Shown here: positions 1 through 8,922 of the stretch, in pieces
Layout: every line of letters begins with the position of its first letter
Position numbering within the stretch: position 1 is the stretch's first letter
Assembly (NCBI GenBank): GCA_016296885.1
Contig: JAEDHT010000015.1
Location: 1 to 44,590, forward strand
From: Clostridiaceae bacterium
GTDB lineage: Bacteria > Bacillota > Clostridia > Oscillospirales > Acutalibacteraceae
Length of the DNA: 44,590 bases
Reading direction: 5' to 3'
Made by a program: the position numbers and the translations under genes
Notes under the pieces: model-generated
Told to the model about the DNA's origin: nothing
The model's input: only the letters and a program-made list of their open reading frames with translations
Databases searched by the model: none

Positions 1-60
1 CGAACGGCACGCAGGGTGGTGTGAGAGGGCGATTAATTTCGCCCTACTCGATTTTACTGT
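1..60. repeat. Short GC-rich hairpin at window edge, possible repeat fragment
   Basis: Positions 28-47 form a perfect 7-bp stem (AGGGCGA / TCGCCCT) around a 6-nt loop, in a stretch more GC-rich than its surroundings. It lies just beyond the stop codon of the minus-strand gene ending at 84. It could be the edge of a dispersed repeat, or a terminator without an obvious T-run. The window cuts the region, so neither can be settled. Confidence 0.35.
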
Positions 61-83
61 TTACCTTGTAAAGATCAAATAGC

Positions 84-3000
84 TTACAAATCTAATTTGT
101 TTAATTCAACGATCGCCTTGTCCGGTGTATAATCGGTAAGATTTTCAAGCACTTCAAAATCTTGTATAAGGCTAAATAGAAGATCAACAAGCTCAACAAT
201 TTCTTTGCTTGTGGCTTTATCCGGATCATTAATTAATTCCTTAAGCCTATCAAATGCTTCAACCCACTCTGTAAAGTTGCCTTCTTTCATTATTTCATAA
301 TACTCTTCAACAGAATCAATAAACTCTTGTGCAATAGCAAGTGCATATTCCATTGTAAATTCAACTTCATTCATGGCAACTTCAAGCTTTTCTACAAGCT
401 CAGATGCTTTTTCGTCTGTGATATCGGATTCACCGACTACATACTTTTCTGCTTCTTCTAAAACCGTAATAAGCATATTCAAAGACTCTTCTACACAAAT
501 GGGGTCAATTTGGTTCATCTCAACAAGCATATTGCCTGTATGATAAAGTTGCGTCAATGTGCCTATAACAGTGATTTCAAGATTATCAAAAGCCTCGAGC
601 AATTTTTCATCAATTTCTGTAAACTGTTCGTCTGTGTAATTTTTATAATCTGAAATCATTTCGCTTGCTTTTTCTAACAAGTCACATAGCTCTTTAAATG
701 ACTCTTCTGTGTAAAATCCAAATTCGTTTCCGTCTGAAACATACATCGAATAAGCTGTGAATGTGTTATAAAGATTACCGTATGGCGTATACTCATCGCT
801 GAATAGAATTTCTTCTAACTCATCTGCAAGTTTTTTCTCATCTTCCTTGCTTATGCTACTAGGATCATCACGATATGCTTCAATCTTTTCAATAAGAGTG
901 TTTACCTTATCAATATAATCCTTTGTATACATATCGATCTCAAATTCTTCAAGATATTTAAACATGAGCAAGCTTTGATAATACATATCAATAGTACCAA
1001 ATGAGCTTTCCTCAAGATTCTCTAAACATATATTCATGTTTTCAATTAACATTGACACTGCTTCGTCTGAGCATTTGCCTGGATTTAATACAACATCATA
1101 CAAAGCGTTATATGATGTCTCTAAAACGGATATGGACTCTTCGGTGTAATGATCTTTACTTTCTAATATATCTCTGCCTACATAAACCATATCAAGTGCT
1201 AAATAGAATGGTGAAAACTCAAGGTTTTCAAACGCTTCATCCATTTTGTCAGCTAATTCTTCAATCTGTTCATCTGTTAGTTGTGCCATATTATAGTAAT
1301 CATTTGTACACAACTCTTTTAAAGTTTCTAGCGATTCATCTGTATAGAAGCTATGGCAAAAATCTCCATCTCCGTATGTGAACATTTCATAGATGTTAGA
1401 AATTCTACCCTTGGCATTAAGCTCAAGTTTTAAATAGACATCAAATAATTCTTCCCACATAGCGTCATATTCTTCATCAGTGAGGATTTCATCGCTGTTT
1501 AGCAAATCCTTAGCTTTTTTATAAGTGTCAGAAAATAACTGGAAAGACTCTTCGGTATAAAGATCAGCATTTTCAATATCACTTGAAAAATCTTCTAACA
1601 GAATACACAAACTTGTATGTGAATCATAGTCCATATCATAAAAAGCATCTTCAAGCTCTGATATCGTCTTATAAATCTCATCTTCATCATATTCGCCATT
1701 TTTAGAAGCATTATATACATCAAATGCTTTGAACAAACATTTCTTCAAATTTTCAACTGCTTCTTCTGTAAACATTGGTTGACCTGTTAACTCATTAGTG
1801 GGATTGAAATATTCATCAGAATGGCTAACAATATCTATTAAGCTTCTAAGCTCACCTAATTTTGTAAGCTCTAAATAATCATATGATATTTTTAATTGTG
1901 CATAGAGCGAAAGCAATTGGTTATTGTCGTAGTCAACATAGCCCTCTTGATCATATGCATTTGAATAACTCTTCACTCTATTATAATTTTCTTTAAACAG
2001 TTTATAAGACTCTTCTGTGTAGTACATATCGCCTTCAACGTCAATTTCAGACTCTATTGTATCAAGAAGTGATCTCAACAAATTACGTGTTGATTCAAGC
2101 TTAAAATCAAATGTATCGTCTGATGTATCCCCATTTTCCTTGTCGATTTCAGAAGAAATTTCACTGTTATACGGAAGCTGTGGTATAAGATAGGCGATAT
2201 ATCTTTGCATAGTAGTAACGTCTTCAAGATTTAATTTATTATCGAGATTCACATCTGACGATTTCAGGGCGTCTTCGCCAAGCTTTACAAGCTCCGCAAG
2301 ATATTTTTGCAACTCAACAACATCTTGTAAATTAACTTCGTCATCACCGTTTAAGTCACCATAAATAACACTACCCATTAGTACGGTGAAAATACCAAAG
2401 TCGTTCGCATATTTTTCTACATTTGTGTCTTTATGGCAGTGAACTACAGCGTCTTTGCAACCAGCGAGAATATTTACCATAAGCTCTACGTTGCTGTCAT
2501 CTTCGAAAAAAAGCCCAAAATGCTCTTGGCTACAGTTTGCAAATGCATAACGCTCTATAAGTTCAACACTTTTGGGGACTTCAAAAAATGAGAGAGAAGC
2601 ACAGCCCATACACATACCCTCAGGGATTACCTTAAGCACCGTGGATTTGGCTTCTTCAGAAATGTTTATGGGATCATTCTGCATATATTCATAGTCTAAT
2701 CGGATAAGAGAAGTACAATTACTGAAGGCATATTCTCCGATAGTTTCAAGCTTAAGCGGCAGCTCTACACCTAATATGTTTGTAGCACCACTAAAAGCTC
2801 TCTCGTTTATTTCCTTTACATCATTTGGAATTTCGTATCTTTCGTCTGTATTTCCTATAGGATAACGTAAAAGAATAGTCTTGTCCTTGTTAAATAATAC
2901 TCCGTCTTGAACAGAAAGATACTCGTTGCTTTCACCTACACTTATAGAATATACCTCTTGTGACATCTCAAATCCAGGTTCAATCCCAACAACAGGATAT

Positions 3001-3311
3001 TTATCATCCATTTTGTCAGGAATAACCATTACTTTATCTTCACCTATGTATTCCTTAATAGTTGCTTTATCGTCTTTTACAACATATTTAAAGCCGTTAA
3101 AGGTGCCTTCAACTCCGTCGTCTTCTTCGATTGACACATCATCATTTTCAGATATCGGCTCATCAGTTTGCTCTAGATCTGATTTATCTACAACTTTAAC
3201 ATAAGAATTTGCAGGTGTGCTTTTCTGCAAATTTTCGTTTGCAAATGCACCTACCGTAGCAACATTAGCAAGCAATGCTATTGCTATTATTGAACTAATA
3301 ATCTTTTTCAT
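84..3311 (-). CDS. Secreted leucine-rich-repeat / dockerin / helical-repeat protein (1075 aa)
   Basis: Large exported protein of unknown function. Residues 1-25 are a signal peptide (KK, hydrophobic core, cleavage after AFA). Residues 26-70 are acidic and probably unstructured. Residues about 85-310 are BspA-type leucine-rich repeats, with units such as IPNDVKEINERAFSG and LETIGEYAFSNCTSL. Residues 316-378 are a two-repeat dockerin-like module (GDLNGDDEVNLQDV and SDVNLDNKLNLEDV) with Ca-loop aspartates and asparagines. From about 400 to the end run roughly eight acidic helical repeats of about 75-80 aa with recurring YTEESxxxL and DEQxxELxxKLxEAFxNLE motifs, resembling FIVAR modules. The same repeats occur in the protein at 33316-35250. 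AGGAGG lies 7 nt before the ATG, and a strong promoter precedes it. A central rather than terminal dockerin is unusual. BspA repeats and FIVAR modules in other proteins often mediate binding, so an adhesin or scaffold role is inferred. Confidence 0.85.
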   Translation of the reverse strand: MKKIISSIIAIALLANVATVGAFANENLQKSTPANSYVKVVDKSDLEQTDEPISENDDVSIEEDDGVEGTFNGFKYVVKDDKATIKEYIGEDKVMVIPDKMDDKYPVVGIEPGFEMSQEVYSISVGESNEYLSVQDGVLFNKDKTILLRYPIGNTDERYEIPNDVKEINERAFSGATNILGVELPLKLETIGEYAFSNCTSLIRLDYEYMQNDPINISEEAKSTVLKVIPEGMCMGCASLSFFEVPKSVELIERYAFANCSQEHFGLFFEDDSNVELMVNILAGCKDAVVHCHKDTNVEKYANDFGIFTVLMGSVIYGDLNGDDEVNLQDVVELQKYLAELVKLGEDALKSSDVNLDNKLNLEDVTTMQRYIAYLIPQLPYNSEISSEIDKENGDTSDDTFDFKLESTRNLLRSLLDTIESEIDVEGDMYYTEESYKLFKENYNRVKSYSNAYDQEGYVDYDNNQLLSLYAQLKISYDYLELTKLGELRSLIDIVSHSDEYFNPTNELTGQPMFTEEAVENLKKCLFKAFDVYNASKNGEYDEDEIYKTISELEDAFYDMDYDSHTSLCILLEDFSSDIENADLYTEESFQLFSDTYKKAKDLLNSDEILTDEEYDAMWEELFDVYLKLELNAKGRISNIYEMFTYGDGDFCHSFYTDESLETLKELCTNDYYNMAQLTDEQIEELADKMDEAFENLEFSPFYLALDMVYVGRDILESKDHYTEESISVLETSYNALYDVVLNPGKCSDEAVSMLIENMNICLENLEESSFGTIDMYYQSLLMFKYLEEFEIDMYTKDYIDKVNTLIEKIEAYRDDPSSISKEDEKKLADELEEILFSDEYTPYGNLYNTFTAYSMYVSDGNEFGFYTEESFKELCDLLEKASEMISDYKNYTDEQFTEIDEKLLEAFDNLEITVIGTLTQLYHTGNMLVEMNQIDPICVEESLNMLITVLEEAEKYVVGESDITDEKASELVEKLEVAMNEVEFTMEYALAIAQEFIDSVEEYYEIMKEGNFTEWVEAFDRLKELINDPDKATSKEIVELVDLLFSLIQDFEVLENLTDYTPDKAIVELNKLDL
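2178..2366 (-). other. Dockerin-like module within the LRR protein
   Basis: This segment encodes residues 316-378 of the 1075-aa protein. Two F-hand-type calcium loops (DLNGDDEVNLQD and DVNLDNKLNLED) are each followed by a helix with QKYLAEL or QRYIAYL. The duplicated 22-24 residue layout is that of type I dockerins, which bind cohesins. Confidence 0.75.
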
Positions 3312-3335
3312 TTAAGTACCTCCTAAATAAATCAA

Positions 3336-3377
3336 AACTACAAGATAAATTATCCTACAACAATTTATCTTGTAGTT
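3336..3377 (-). promoter_or_regulatory. Perfect 16-bp inverted repeat at the transcription start of the LRR/dockerin gene
   Basis: AACTACAAGATAAATT (3336-3351) and its exact reverse complement (3362-3377) flank a 10-nt spacer. The predicted minus-strand start (about 3373) falls inside the outer arm, so the mRNA would begin within the stem. It could be a 5'-protective hairpin or a repressor operator. Confidence 0.65.
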
Positions 3378-3379
3378 AT

Positions 3380-3408
3380 ATTATAGATGTTTTTTTTGCA
3401 AATTTCAA
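3380..3408 (-). promoter_or_regulatory. SigmaA-type promoter of the LRR/dockerin gene
   Basis: On the minus strand TTGAAA (3403-3408) and TATAAT (3380-3385) are separated by exactly 17 nt. The -10 is a perfect consensus and the -35 differs at one base. Transcription would start near 3373, about 60 nt before the ATG. Confidence 0.8.
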
Positions 3409-3541
3409 TCATTTGGAAGAAATAGATGTTATTTTGGTAAAGATAATACGTTTGTCATTTTTTTAGTGTGAAAATCTAACTGAGCATTTGATTATTGTTT
3501 GCATATCCATACCAAATTTGCAATTAACAGGTTATACTCGT

Positions 3542-5113
3542 TTACTCAGCAGTATTTGTTACTGCTGTTTCATCAAGGCTAGATTGAAGATATGCTGTTA
3601 TGTTATCAGATGGAAACATTATTGCATTATCCACATCTTCTGATGTTACCCTATATCCTTTTTCGATAAGATATTTTACTATATCCAATGACCCGCTATA
3701 TGTTGCGTAGTACATCGGCGTTTGATTTAAGTCATCACATTTATTTATGTCGCTTCCACTATCAATCAATATTTTAACAATTTCATATTCACCACAATAG
3801 CAAGCTTCGCCAAGAGGTGTACCCATTGGGCTTTCCTTGTTTGTAGAAGCACCAAGCTCTATGAGAACTTTCACGCTATCTTTTGCTCCTGAGAAGATAG
3901 CCTCTATAAGTGGTGTATTTCCGCCGACATCCATATTAATATCTGCATTATATTCGAATAATGTTTCTATCATATCGGTTTTTTCCCACCTAGATGACAG
4001 AATAAGTGCTTCTTGCAATTCATCTTGAAACAATTCTGCCTTTAACAAATATTTTGCTATTTCGGAATTATTAATACACGCAAAAGACAGCACACCATAA
4101 GATAGTTTCGGCTGTCTATATGATGAAACATCAATATGACTGTCAATTAATACTTTTACTGTGTCAAAACTATTATTCTGAACCGCTGACATTAACGAGT
4201 GATAGCCTTCAAATTCACTTAAAGTCAAGGTTTTAAGCAAATATGAAACCATTTCATAATTATCTGTAGTGGCGGCAATGGACATTAAAGAGTTTTCTTT
4301 TGCATCTTTTATGTTGTTTAATTCACCTAATGTACGCATTTGCTCGGTGTTACCGAATGCCGCAATATAAACAATATCCTGATCGCTAAGGCTATTTGAA
4401 TCTTGAATAAGTTTATTAGCAGTTTCCCAGTCTGAGGTCAAAAGAGATGACAGTAACTTTGACTCAATAGACCGGATTTGCTCATCTGACAGCATTGAAG
4501 CTATTTTTTTAATCAGTTTATAATGATTGCCGGTTTCAATGTTTGTTTTTATAGCAGTGTTAAGAACGGCTTCATTTACAATTGCACCATTAGCAACTAA
4601 AAAATCAAACATTTTTTCAACAGCGTAATCCTGTGTAAGCTCTTCTGAACGCACAATATCATTGAGGAAACAACATTCTATAGGCAATACACCGTTATCA
4701 CTCTTTTGATTTATGTCAGCTCCATTATCAAGTAAAAACTGACATAAATCTATATCGCACATTCTTATAGTGTAGCAAATTAATGGATATCCTTCTGCGT
4801 CATAGGCAACAGGCGACGCCCCCATGTCTATGAGTAATTTAGATATTTTTGTTTGGCGATAAAAGCACGAAATTATAAATGGGTTTTTCTCCTCTATGAG
4901 ATTGTCAACTCTATCACATATATTTCCCGAAAGAAGATCTATATTTGCACCACTGCTTATTGCTTCTTTGCACGCTTCATAATTTGAATACTGTATGGCA
5001 TCAAGCATTTTAAGATCATTTTCATTATCTGTAACAAAATGATTATGGAGCATATCTGTACAGCCTGAAAACAATGTTATTATAACAACTATCATCGAAA
5101 TTTTCTTTATCAT
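3542..5113 (-). CDS. Ankyrin-repeat lipoprotein (523 aa)
   Basis: Predicted surface lipoprotein. The first 18 residues are hydrophobic and end in a lipobox (LFSGC), so the mature protein should be lipidated on Cys18. The rest is made of about ten ankyrin repeats of about 33 residues, clearest at both ends. Examples are GASPVAYDAEGYPLICYTIR, NGADINQKSDNGVLPIECCF, YNADINMDVGGNTPLIEAIF, GASTNKESPMGTPLGEACYC and GSDINKCDDLNQTPMYYATY. The middle third is more degenerate, but the helical pattern continues. Ankyrin repeats mediate protein-protein contacts, and the partner is unknown. A weak AGAGGA lies upstream of the ATG. No clear promoter or terminator was seen. The lipobox makes extracellular display more likely than a cytoplasmic role. 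Confidence 0.85.
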   Translation of the reverse strand: MIKKISMIVVIITLFSGCTDMLHNHFVTDNENDLKMLDAIQYSNYEACKEAISSGANIDLLSGNICDRVDNLIEEKNPFIISCFYRQTKISKLLIDMGASPVAYDAEGYPLICYTIRMCDIDLCQFLLDNGADINQKSDNGVLPIECCFLNDIVRSEELTQDYAVEKMFDFLVANGAIVNEAVLNTAIKTNIETGNHYKLIKKIASMLSDEQIRSIESKLLSSLLTSDWETANKLIQDSNSLSDQDIVYIAAFGNTEQMRTLGELNNIKDAKENSLMSIAATTDNYEMVSYLLKTLTLSEFEGYHSLMSAVQNNSFDTVKVLIDSHIDVSSYRQPKLSYGVLSFACINNSEIAKYLLKAELFQDELQEALILSSRWEKTDMIETLFEYNADINMDVGGNTPLIEAIFSGAKDSVKVLIELGASTNKESPMGTPLGEACYCGEYEIVKILIDSGSDINKCDDLNQTPMYYATYSGSLDIVKYLIEKGYRVTSEDVDNAIMFPSDNITAYLQSSLDETAVTNTAE

Positions 5114-5293
5114 AATTACACTAATCCTCTCTCTACCGAGTTATTTTAAATATGTATCCTTTTACCAAATATATTGTGTTACTCTGTAATTTTTTAATGC
5201 AGGTGTATTTGCTTACAACCTCTCCATCGTCTCTGCTCATACCTATCAGTTTATTGTTCTCGTAATACTAGATAATACTGATATATCATTTTA

Positions 5294-5698
5294 CTATTCG
5301 TCATAATAACAATTAGTGATTTCCCATTTGTTGCTAAATTCTTTAGATAATTCTACAATCCATCTATCATCTTTGATGGTGACTACATATGTGGCTTTGC
5401 CACTATAAAAATCAAATAATCTAAAATCCCAATCTGCAGTTCCTCCAATATCATCCGCTACAAAAGTTTCTCCATATTTTTCTTTCAATTCTTCATCATT
5501 GTATAAATAGTTTAAAGCTATATAAGGAATAGAGTCACTGCTCCAACCAAAATTAGATGTTTTGCACCACTCTGCAACATATTCTCTGCTCATCAAGTGT
5601 TCCGACGAAGCATCGTCATCAACCTTTATAGAGCAAGCAGATAAAAACAATGCACATATAAGGATGCTAAATAATATAATTTTTAACTTTTGCATCAT
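5294..5698 (-). CDS. Small lipoprotein of unknown function (about 134 aa)
   Basis: Short exported lipoprotein. A hydrophobic N-terminus (KLKIILFSILICALFLSAC) ends in an LSAC lipobox. The mature part of about 110 residues contains conserved-looking aromatic patches (WCKTSNFGWSSDSIPYIAL, DWDFRLFDFYSG, DDRWIVELSKEFSNKWEI) and has no domain I recognise. An in-frame GTG lies at 5704, but it overlaps the AGGTG that should serve as ribosome-binding site, so I place the start at the ATG at 5698; the adjacent ATG at 5695 is also possible. It sits alone between the ankyrin lipoprotein and trpS, with gaps of 180 bp and more. The region 5114-5293 shows no gene or clear signal. Confidence 0.7.
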   Translation of the reverse strand: MMQKLKIILFSILICALFLSACSIKVDDDASSEHLMSREYVAEWCKTSNFGWSSDSIPYIALNYLYNDEELKEKYGETFVADDIGGTADWDFRLFDFYSGKATYVVTIKDDRWIVELSKEFSNKWEITNCYYDE

Positions 5699-5795
5699 GC
5701 ACACCTCGCAACGATATTAAACAAATAATTAACTATGTAAAAGGAATTATAAAGTTTTTAGATTTTATATCTTTGGGTAACTTTACTTTGTTAGA

Positions 5796-5843
5796 ATAAA
5801 AAAATCGGGCCATTTTTTACTGTTAAATTTCAAAAAATGACCC
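5796..5843 (-). terminator. Intrinsic terminator downstream of trpS
   Basis: Read on the minus strand, GGGTCATTTTTT and AAAAAATGGCCC form a 12-position stem with one mismatch (5807-5843). It is followed by a T-rich run (complement of 5796-5805). It lies 45 bp beyond the trpS stop. Confidence 0.8.
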
Positions 5844-5888
5844 ATATCCACCTACAAATATAATAGATAGACTTTTAATTATACATAT

Positions 5889-6935
5889 TTATTTAAGAAC
5901 AAAGCCTATCTTCTTCATAGCTTTGTCGAGAGTTCTTTTAGAAATTCTGAGTGCAAGCTCTGCACCGTTGGCATAGCACTGCTGTAAATAAGCTTTGTCT
6001 GCGGAAAGCTTTTTGAAGTTTTCTTGTATAGGACGTAGCTCTTCAACCACAGCTTCTCCTACTGCAAGCTTAAAGTCGCCATAGCCCTTGCCGTCAAACT
6101 CACGCTCAATCTCGTCAAATGATTTTCCGGTAACAGAGCTATAAATAGACATAAGATTATTGATGCCGTCTTTGCCATCGGCATAACGCACACAGGCATC
6201 GCTATCTGTAACAGCGCGCTTGAATTTCTTTATAATAACATCAGGTGAGTCTAACACATATATGCATCCGTTAACATTTGTGTCTGATTTGCTCATCTTG
6301 CTGGTAGGTTCTTGCAAAGACATTACTCTTGCGCCTGCCTTAGGGATATAAGCCTCAGGAATTTTAAACACGTTGCCATAAATTCCATTGAATCTCTGTG
6401 CAATATCTCTTGTAAGCTCAAGATGTTGCTTCTGGTCTGCTCCTACAGGAACCATATCTGCCTGATAGAGCAGAATATCGGCTGCCATCAATGATGGGTA
6501 TGTGAAAAGACCTGCGTTTATGTTATCAGCGTGTTTGGCTGATTTATCTTTGAACTGTGTCATTCTGCCCAGCTCGCCAAACTGAGTGTAGCAATTTAAA
6601 AGCCATGCCAACTCTGCGTGTGTGTGCACGTGGCTCTGAATGAAGAATGGGCTTTTTTCAGGGTCAACACCACACGCCAAAAATAGTGCATAAGCCTCCA
6701 TAATGTTGGCACGCATTTTTGCCGGCTCTTGCCTTACAGTTATTGTGTGAAGATCAGCCAGAGCATATATACACTCAAACTCATCCTGCATTTTTACCCA
6801 GTTTTTCAATGCTCCCAGATAGTTGCCCAGAGTGAGCCCGCCGCTTGGTTGCACAGCACTAAAAACTCGTTTTTTTCTCTCAATTTCTTCAGACATAATA
6901 TTACATATAACGATGCAGTCTCTAAAAAAATGCAT
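5889..6935 (-). CDS. trpS: Tryptophanyl-tRNA synthetase
   Basis: Class I aminoacyl-tRNA synthetase that charges tRNA-Trp in the cytoplasm. The HIGH-equivalent is PSGGLTLGNYLGAL near the N-terminus and the KMSKS loop is present exactly as SKMSKSD. Other family segments include SLMAADILLYQADMVPVGADQ and QKQHLELTRDIAQRF. The length fits the usual 330-350 aa. Two starts are possible. The ATG at 6935 has AAAGGG about 5 nt upstream but adds 13 atypical residues (MHFFRDCIVICNI). The ATG at 6896 gives a normal N-terminus (MSEEIERKKRVFSAVQ) but has no visible ribosome-binding site. I keep the longer form because of its SD. The gene is last in a run with the Nudix and DHHW genes (gap 29 bp). No T-box fits upstream, so control by tRNA-Trp is not evident. 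Confidence 0.97.
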   Translation of the reverse strand: MHFFRDCIVICNIMSEEIERKKRVFSAVQPSGGLTLGNYLGALKNWVKMQDEFECIYALADLHTITVRQEPAKMRANIMEAYALFLACGVDPEKSPFFIQSHVHTHAELAWLLNCYTQFGELGRMTQFKDKSAKHADNINAGLFTYPSLMAADILLYQADMVPVGADQKQHLELTRDIAQRFNGIYGNVFKIPEAYIPKAGARVMSLQEPTSKMSKSDTNVNGCIYVLDSPDVIIKKFKRAVTDSDACVRYADGKDGINNLMSIYSSVTGKSFDEIEREFDGKGYGDFKLAVGEAVVEELRPIQENFKKLSADKAYLQQCYANGAELALRISKRTLDKAMKKIGFVLK

Positions 6936-6964
6936 CTTTCCCTTTCATAAATATAAATCTCAAA

Positions 6965-7663
6965 TTACATACGCTTTACGATATGCTCCGCTTTTGTGAG
7001 AACCTTTTTATCATTATCATAGCAACACATATTCCTTGCTTCTTTAAAGCTAACCCATGTGGAATAGTCTATTTCTTCCTCTTGAATTATCACTCTCTCT
7101 GTGAAAGCTTCTGCCAAGAAGAAAACTACTCTTTTTCTGATTTTTCCAAATGGCGAATATGTGGTTACTTCTCTAAATCCGTCTACACTGCTTACACTGA
7201 GTCCTGTTTCTTCTTTAATCTCACGTTTTGCGGTTTCAAGCTCGGTTTCGCCATATTCTACGTGGCCTTTTGGAAAGCTCCAATATCTGCCGTTTTTGTT
7301 TTTTACAAGAAGCACCTTTGGCACCTTGTGTATTCTGTTAAACACAACTGCACCGCAGGATTTTTCATATAGACACATTAGTCTGCTGAATGTAAAGCCT
7401 TTTAATGAAGCAAGGCGGTTTCTTATTTCAGGCTCGTAGTATATAGCATCGTAATCGGGAGCCATGATTAGCCTTTTAATGTTGTTGTTGCTGTCATAAG
7501 CCAATGCTATGACTATGACATTTATATTTTTTTTATCTGACTTGTTCCTAATCAGCACAATGCCAGAATCAAAGTCGGCAATTTTATTTTTTAATTTGGC
7601 CATGTGAACGCCGGAATCTGTGGAGATGCCATATAACTCCACATTCGCTCTAAAACCTATCAT
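6965..7663 (-). CDS. Nudix hydrolase with an N-terminal extension (232 aa)
   Basis: Nudix enzymes cleave nucleoside diphosphates linked to another moiety. The complete Nudix box spans residues 133-155 (GHVEYGETELETAKREIKEE), matching Gx5Ex7REUxEExGU. It is preceded by the typical YWSFPK and followed by a strand/helix pattern. The fold spans about residues 100-232. The first 100 residues are a separate, unrecognised domain rich in beta-strand-like stretches (GIVLIRNKSDKKNINVIVIA), longer than in a minimal MutT or Ap4A-hydrolase protein. The substrate cannot be read from sequence; diadenosine polyphosphates are one possibility. The start ATG overlaps the region of its own SD (GGGTG/AAAGG), 11 bp after the stop of the DHHW gene, implying co-transcription. 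Confidence 0.88.
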   Translation of the reverse strand: MIGFRANVELYGISTDSGVHMAKLKNKIADFDSGIVLIRNKSDKKNINVIVIALAYDSNNNIKRLIMAPDYDAIYYEPEIRNRLASLKGFTFSRLMCLYEKSCGAVVFNRIHKVPKVLLVKNKNGRYWSFPKGHVEYGETELETAKREIKEETGLSVSSVDGFREVTTYSPFGKIRKRVVFFLAEAFTERVIIQEEEIDYSTWVSFKEARNMCCYDNDKKVLTKAEHIVKRM

Positions 7664-7674
7664 CCTTTATCACC

Positions 7675-8922
7675 CTAATTTAGCAGGGCGCTCATACTGC
7701 TATTCCTGATGGCAGTGTTAGCGTCCATAATTCCATTCAGGAAAAGAACATCATCAGTTTTTTCATCTTTTAAGAGGTTTTCGAGTGTGCCGTCAAAATA
7801 TCTGTAGTCTATAACAGTTACCTTGTTAAAGTTGCAGGTGAGATATGGCACAAATGGATTTGCACTGCTGTCTTTTATGACGAGTAAATTTCTGCCGGAT
7901 TCTGTAGGGTTATCAGCAGATATTGTCATCACCGGTGATTCACCGCCAAAAAGGAACACAGCATATGCATATGTGGATGTTGGAGATGGATAATACAAGT
8001 CAGCCACAGTGGCACTTCCGTCATTGTCAATGATCTTTACAGTGTAGTTGACGGGAATGTCATAGTATTCTACGGTGTCAGCGTTACTCTGTATCTGGGA
8101 GTATAACGCGGAGTTTGCACTGGTGCTGCTGCCTGTGAGACCAATATAATCTCCCTCTACACGGTTGACACCTTTTTTGAGCTCGTCAAGTGCCACAGGC
8201 TCTAGCCCCATGCTCTGCATGAGATGTTCATATCCATAATATGCTCCAAGAGAGGTCCACACAGAGTCTGTATTAAAATAAGTGTACTCATCACGATGTT
8301 GCATAAGTGTATCAATTACATTTACGCAGGTAATATCATCAGAGAGCTTTTCGGCTATTCTGTTGATATTTATTCTTTGTGAGTAGGTGCCTGCCTTAAT
8401 TTTTTGTTGATCCGGCAGGGTAAACTCTGAACGTGTGGGAATCACAAGGTCATAAAATTTTGTTTCATCACCAAGTAATTTTTTTAGTTTTACTGTAAGA
8501 TTGTTTATAGTGTCTGCATAGGCATCGGCGCCGGTGTTGTCACCATAAAATACCTCGTATGCCACTTTGTCAAACACATATACCTTTTGCGTTTCATCTG
8601 CAAAGGCGCCTTCTGCATCACTACTGTAAGAAAGCTCCGGGATAGCAGATGAGTTGTCTGTTTCGTTATCATCTGTAGGCTGTGAAGATGTGTTATCACT
8701 ATTTTCACTATCAGAGGTTATCTCGCTGTGTGATGGTGTTGAAGAAATGTCTTTTGCGGGAAGTAGTTTCCACAGTGAGTCACCATAAAATGCATAAAGC
8801 ACTGCTGATGTGACTATAGTAACACAAATAACAGCTGACAATATGATCATTGCCGCTGTTTTTTTCTTCTTTTTTGTGCCGTACATTCCACCAAAACGGA
8901 TAACCTTTAACTTCTTAGCCAT
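7675..8922 (-). CDS. DHHW-family membrane-anchored protein with a degenerate motif (415 aa)
   Basis: Single-pass membrane protein related to the DHHW / AlgX-AlgJ-like SGNH group, often found near cell-surface polysaccharide O-acetylation. A lysine-rich cytoplasmic start precedes a membrane segment at residues 23-45. A Ser/Thr/Asp linker follows (about 60-95), then the extracellular domain. Family landmarks are the YDLVIPTRSEFTLP strand, the segment YTYFNTDSVWTSLGAYYGYE where the signature normally reads TDHHWT, and LLVIKDSSANPFVPYL followed by VTVIDYRYF. Both signature histidines are replaced (DSVW), so a canonical hydrolase or transferase activity is doubtful. It is first in a three-gene run with the Nudix gene and trpS. 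No MBOAT partner is present in the window. Confidence 0.75.
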   Translation of the reverse strand: MAKKLKVIRFGGMYGTKKKKKTAAMIILSAVICVTIVTSAVLYAFYGDSLWKLLPAKDISSTPSHSEITSDSENSDNTSSQPTDDNETDNSSAIPELSYSSDAEGAFADETQKVYVFDKVAYEVFYGDNTGADAYADTINNLTVKLKKLLGDETKFYDLVIPTRSEFTLPDQQKIKAGTYSQRININRIAEKLSDDITCVNVIDTLMQHRDEYTYFNTDSVWTSLGAYYGYEHLMQSMGLEPVALDELKKGVNRVEGDYIGLTGSSTSANSALYSQIQSNADTVEYYDIPVNYTVKIIDNDGSATVADLYYPSPTSTYAYAVFLFGGESPVMTISADNPTESGRNLLVIKDSSANPFVPYLTCNFNKVTVIDYRYFDGTLENLLKDEKTDDVLFLNGIMDANTAIRNSSMSALLN

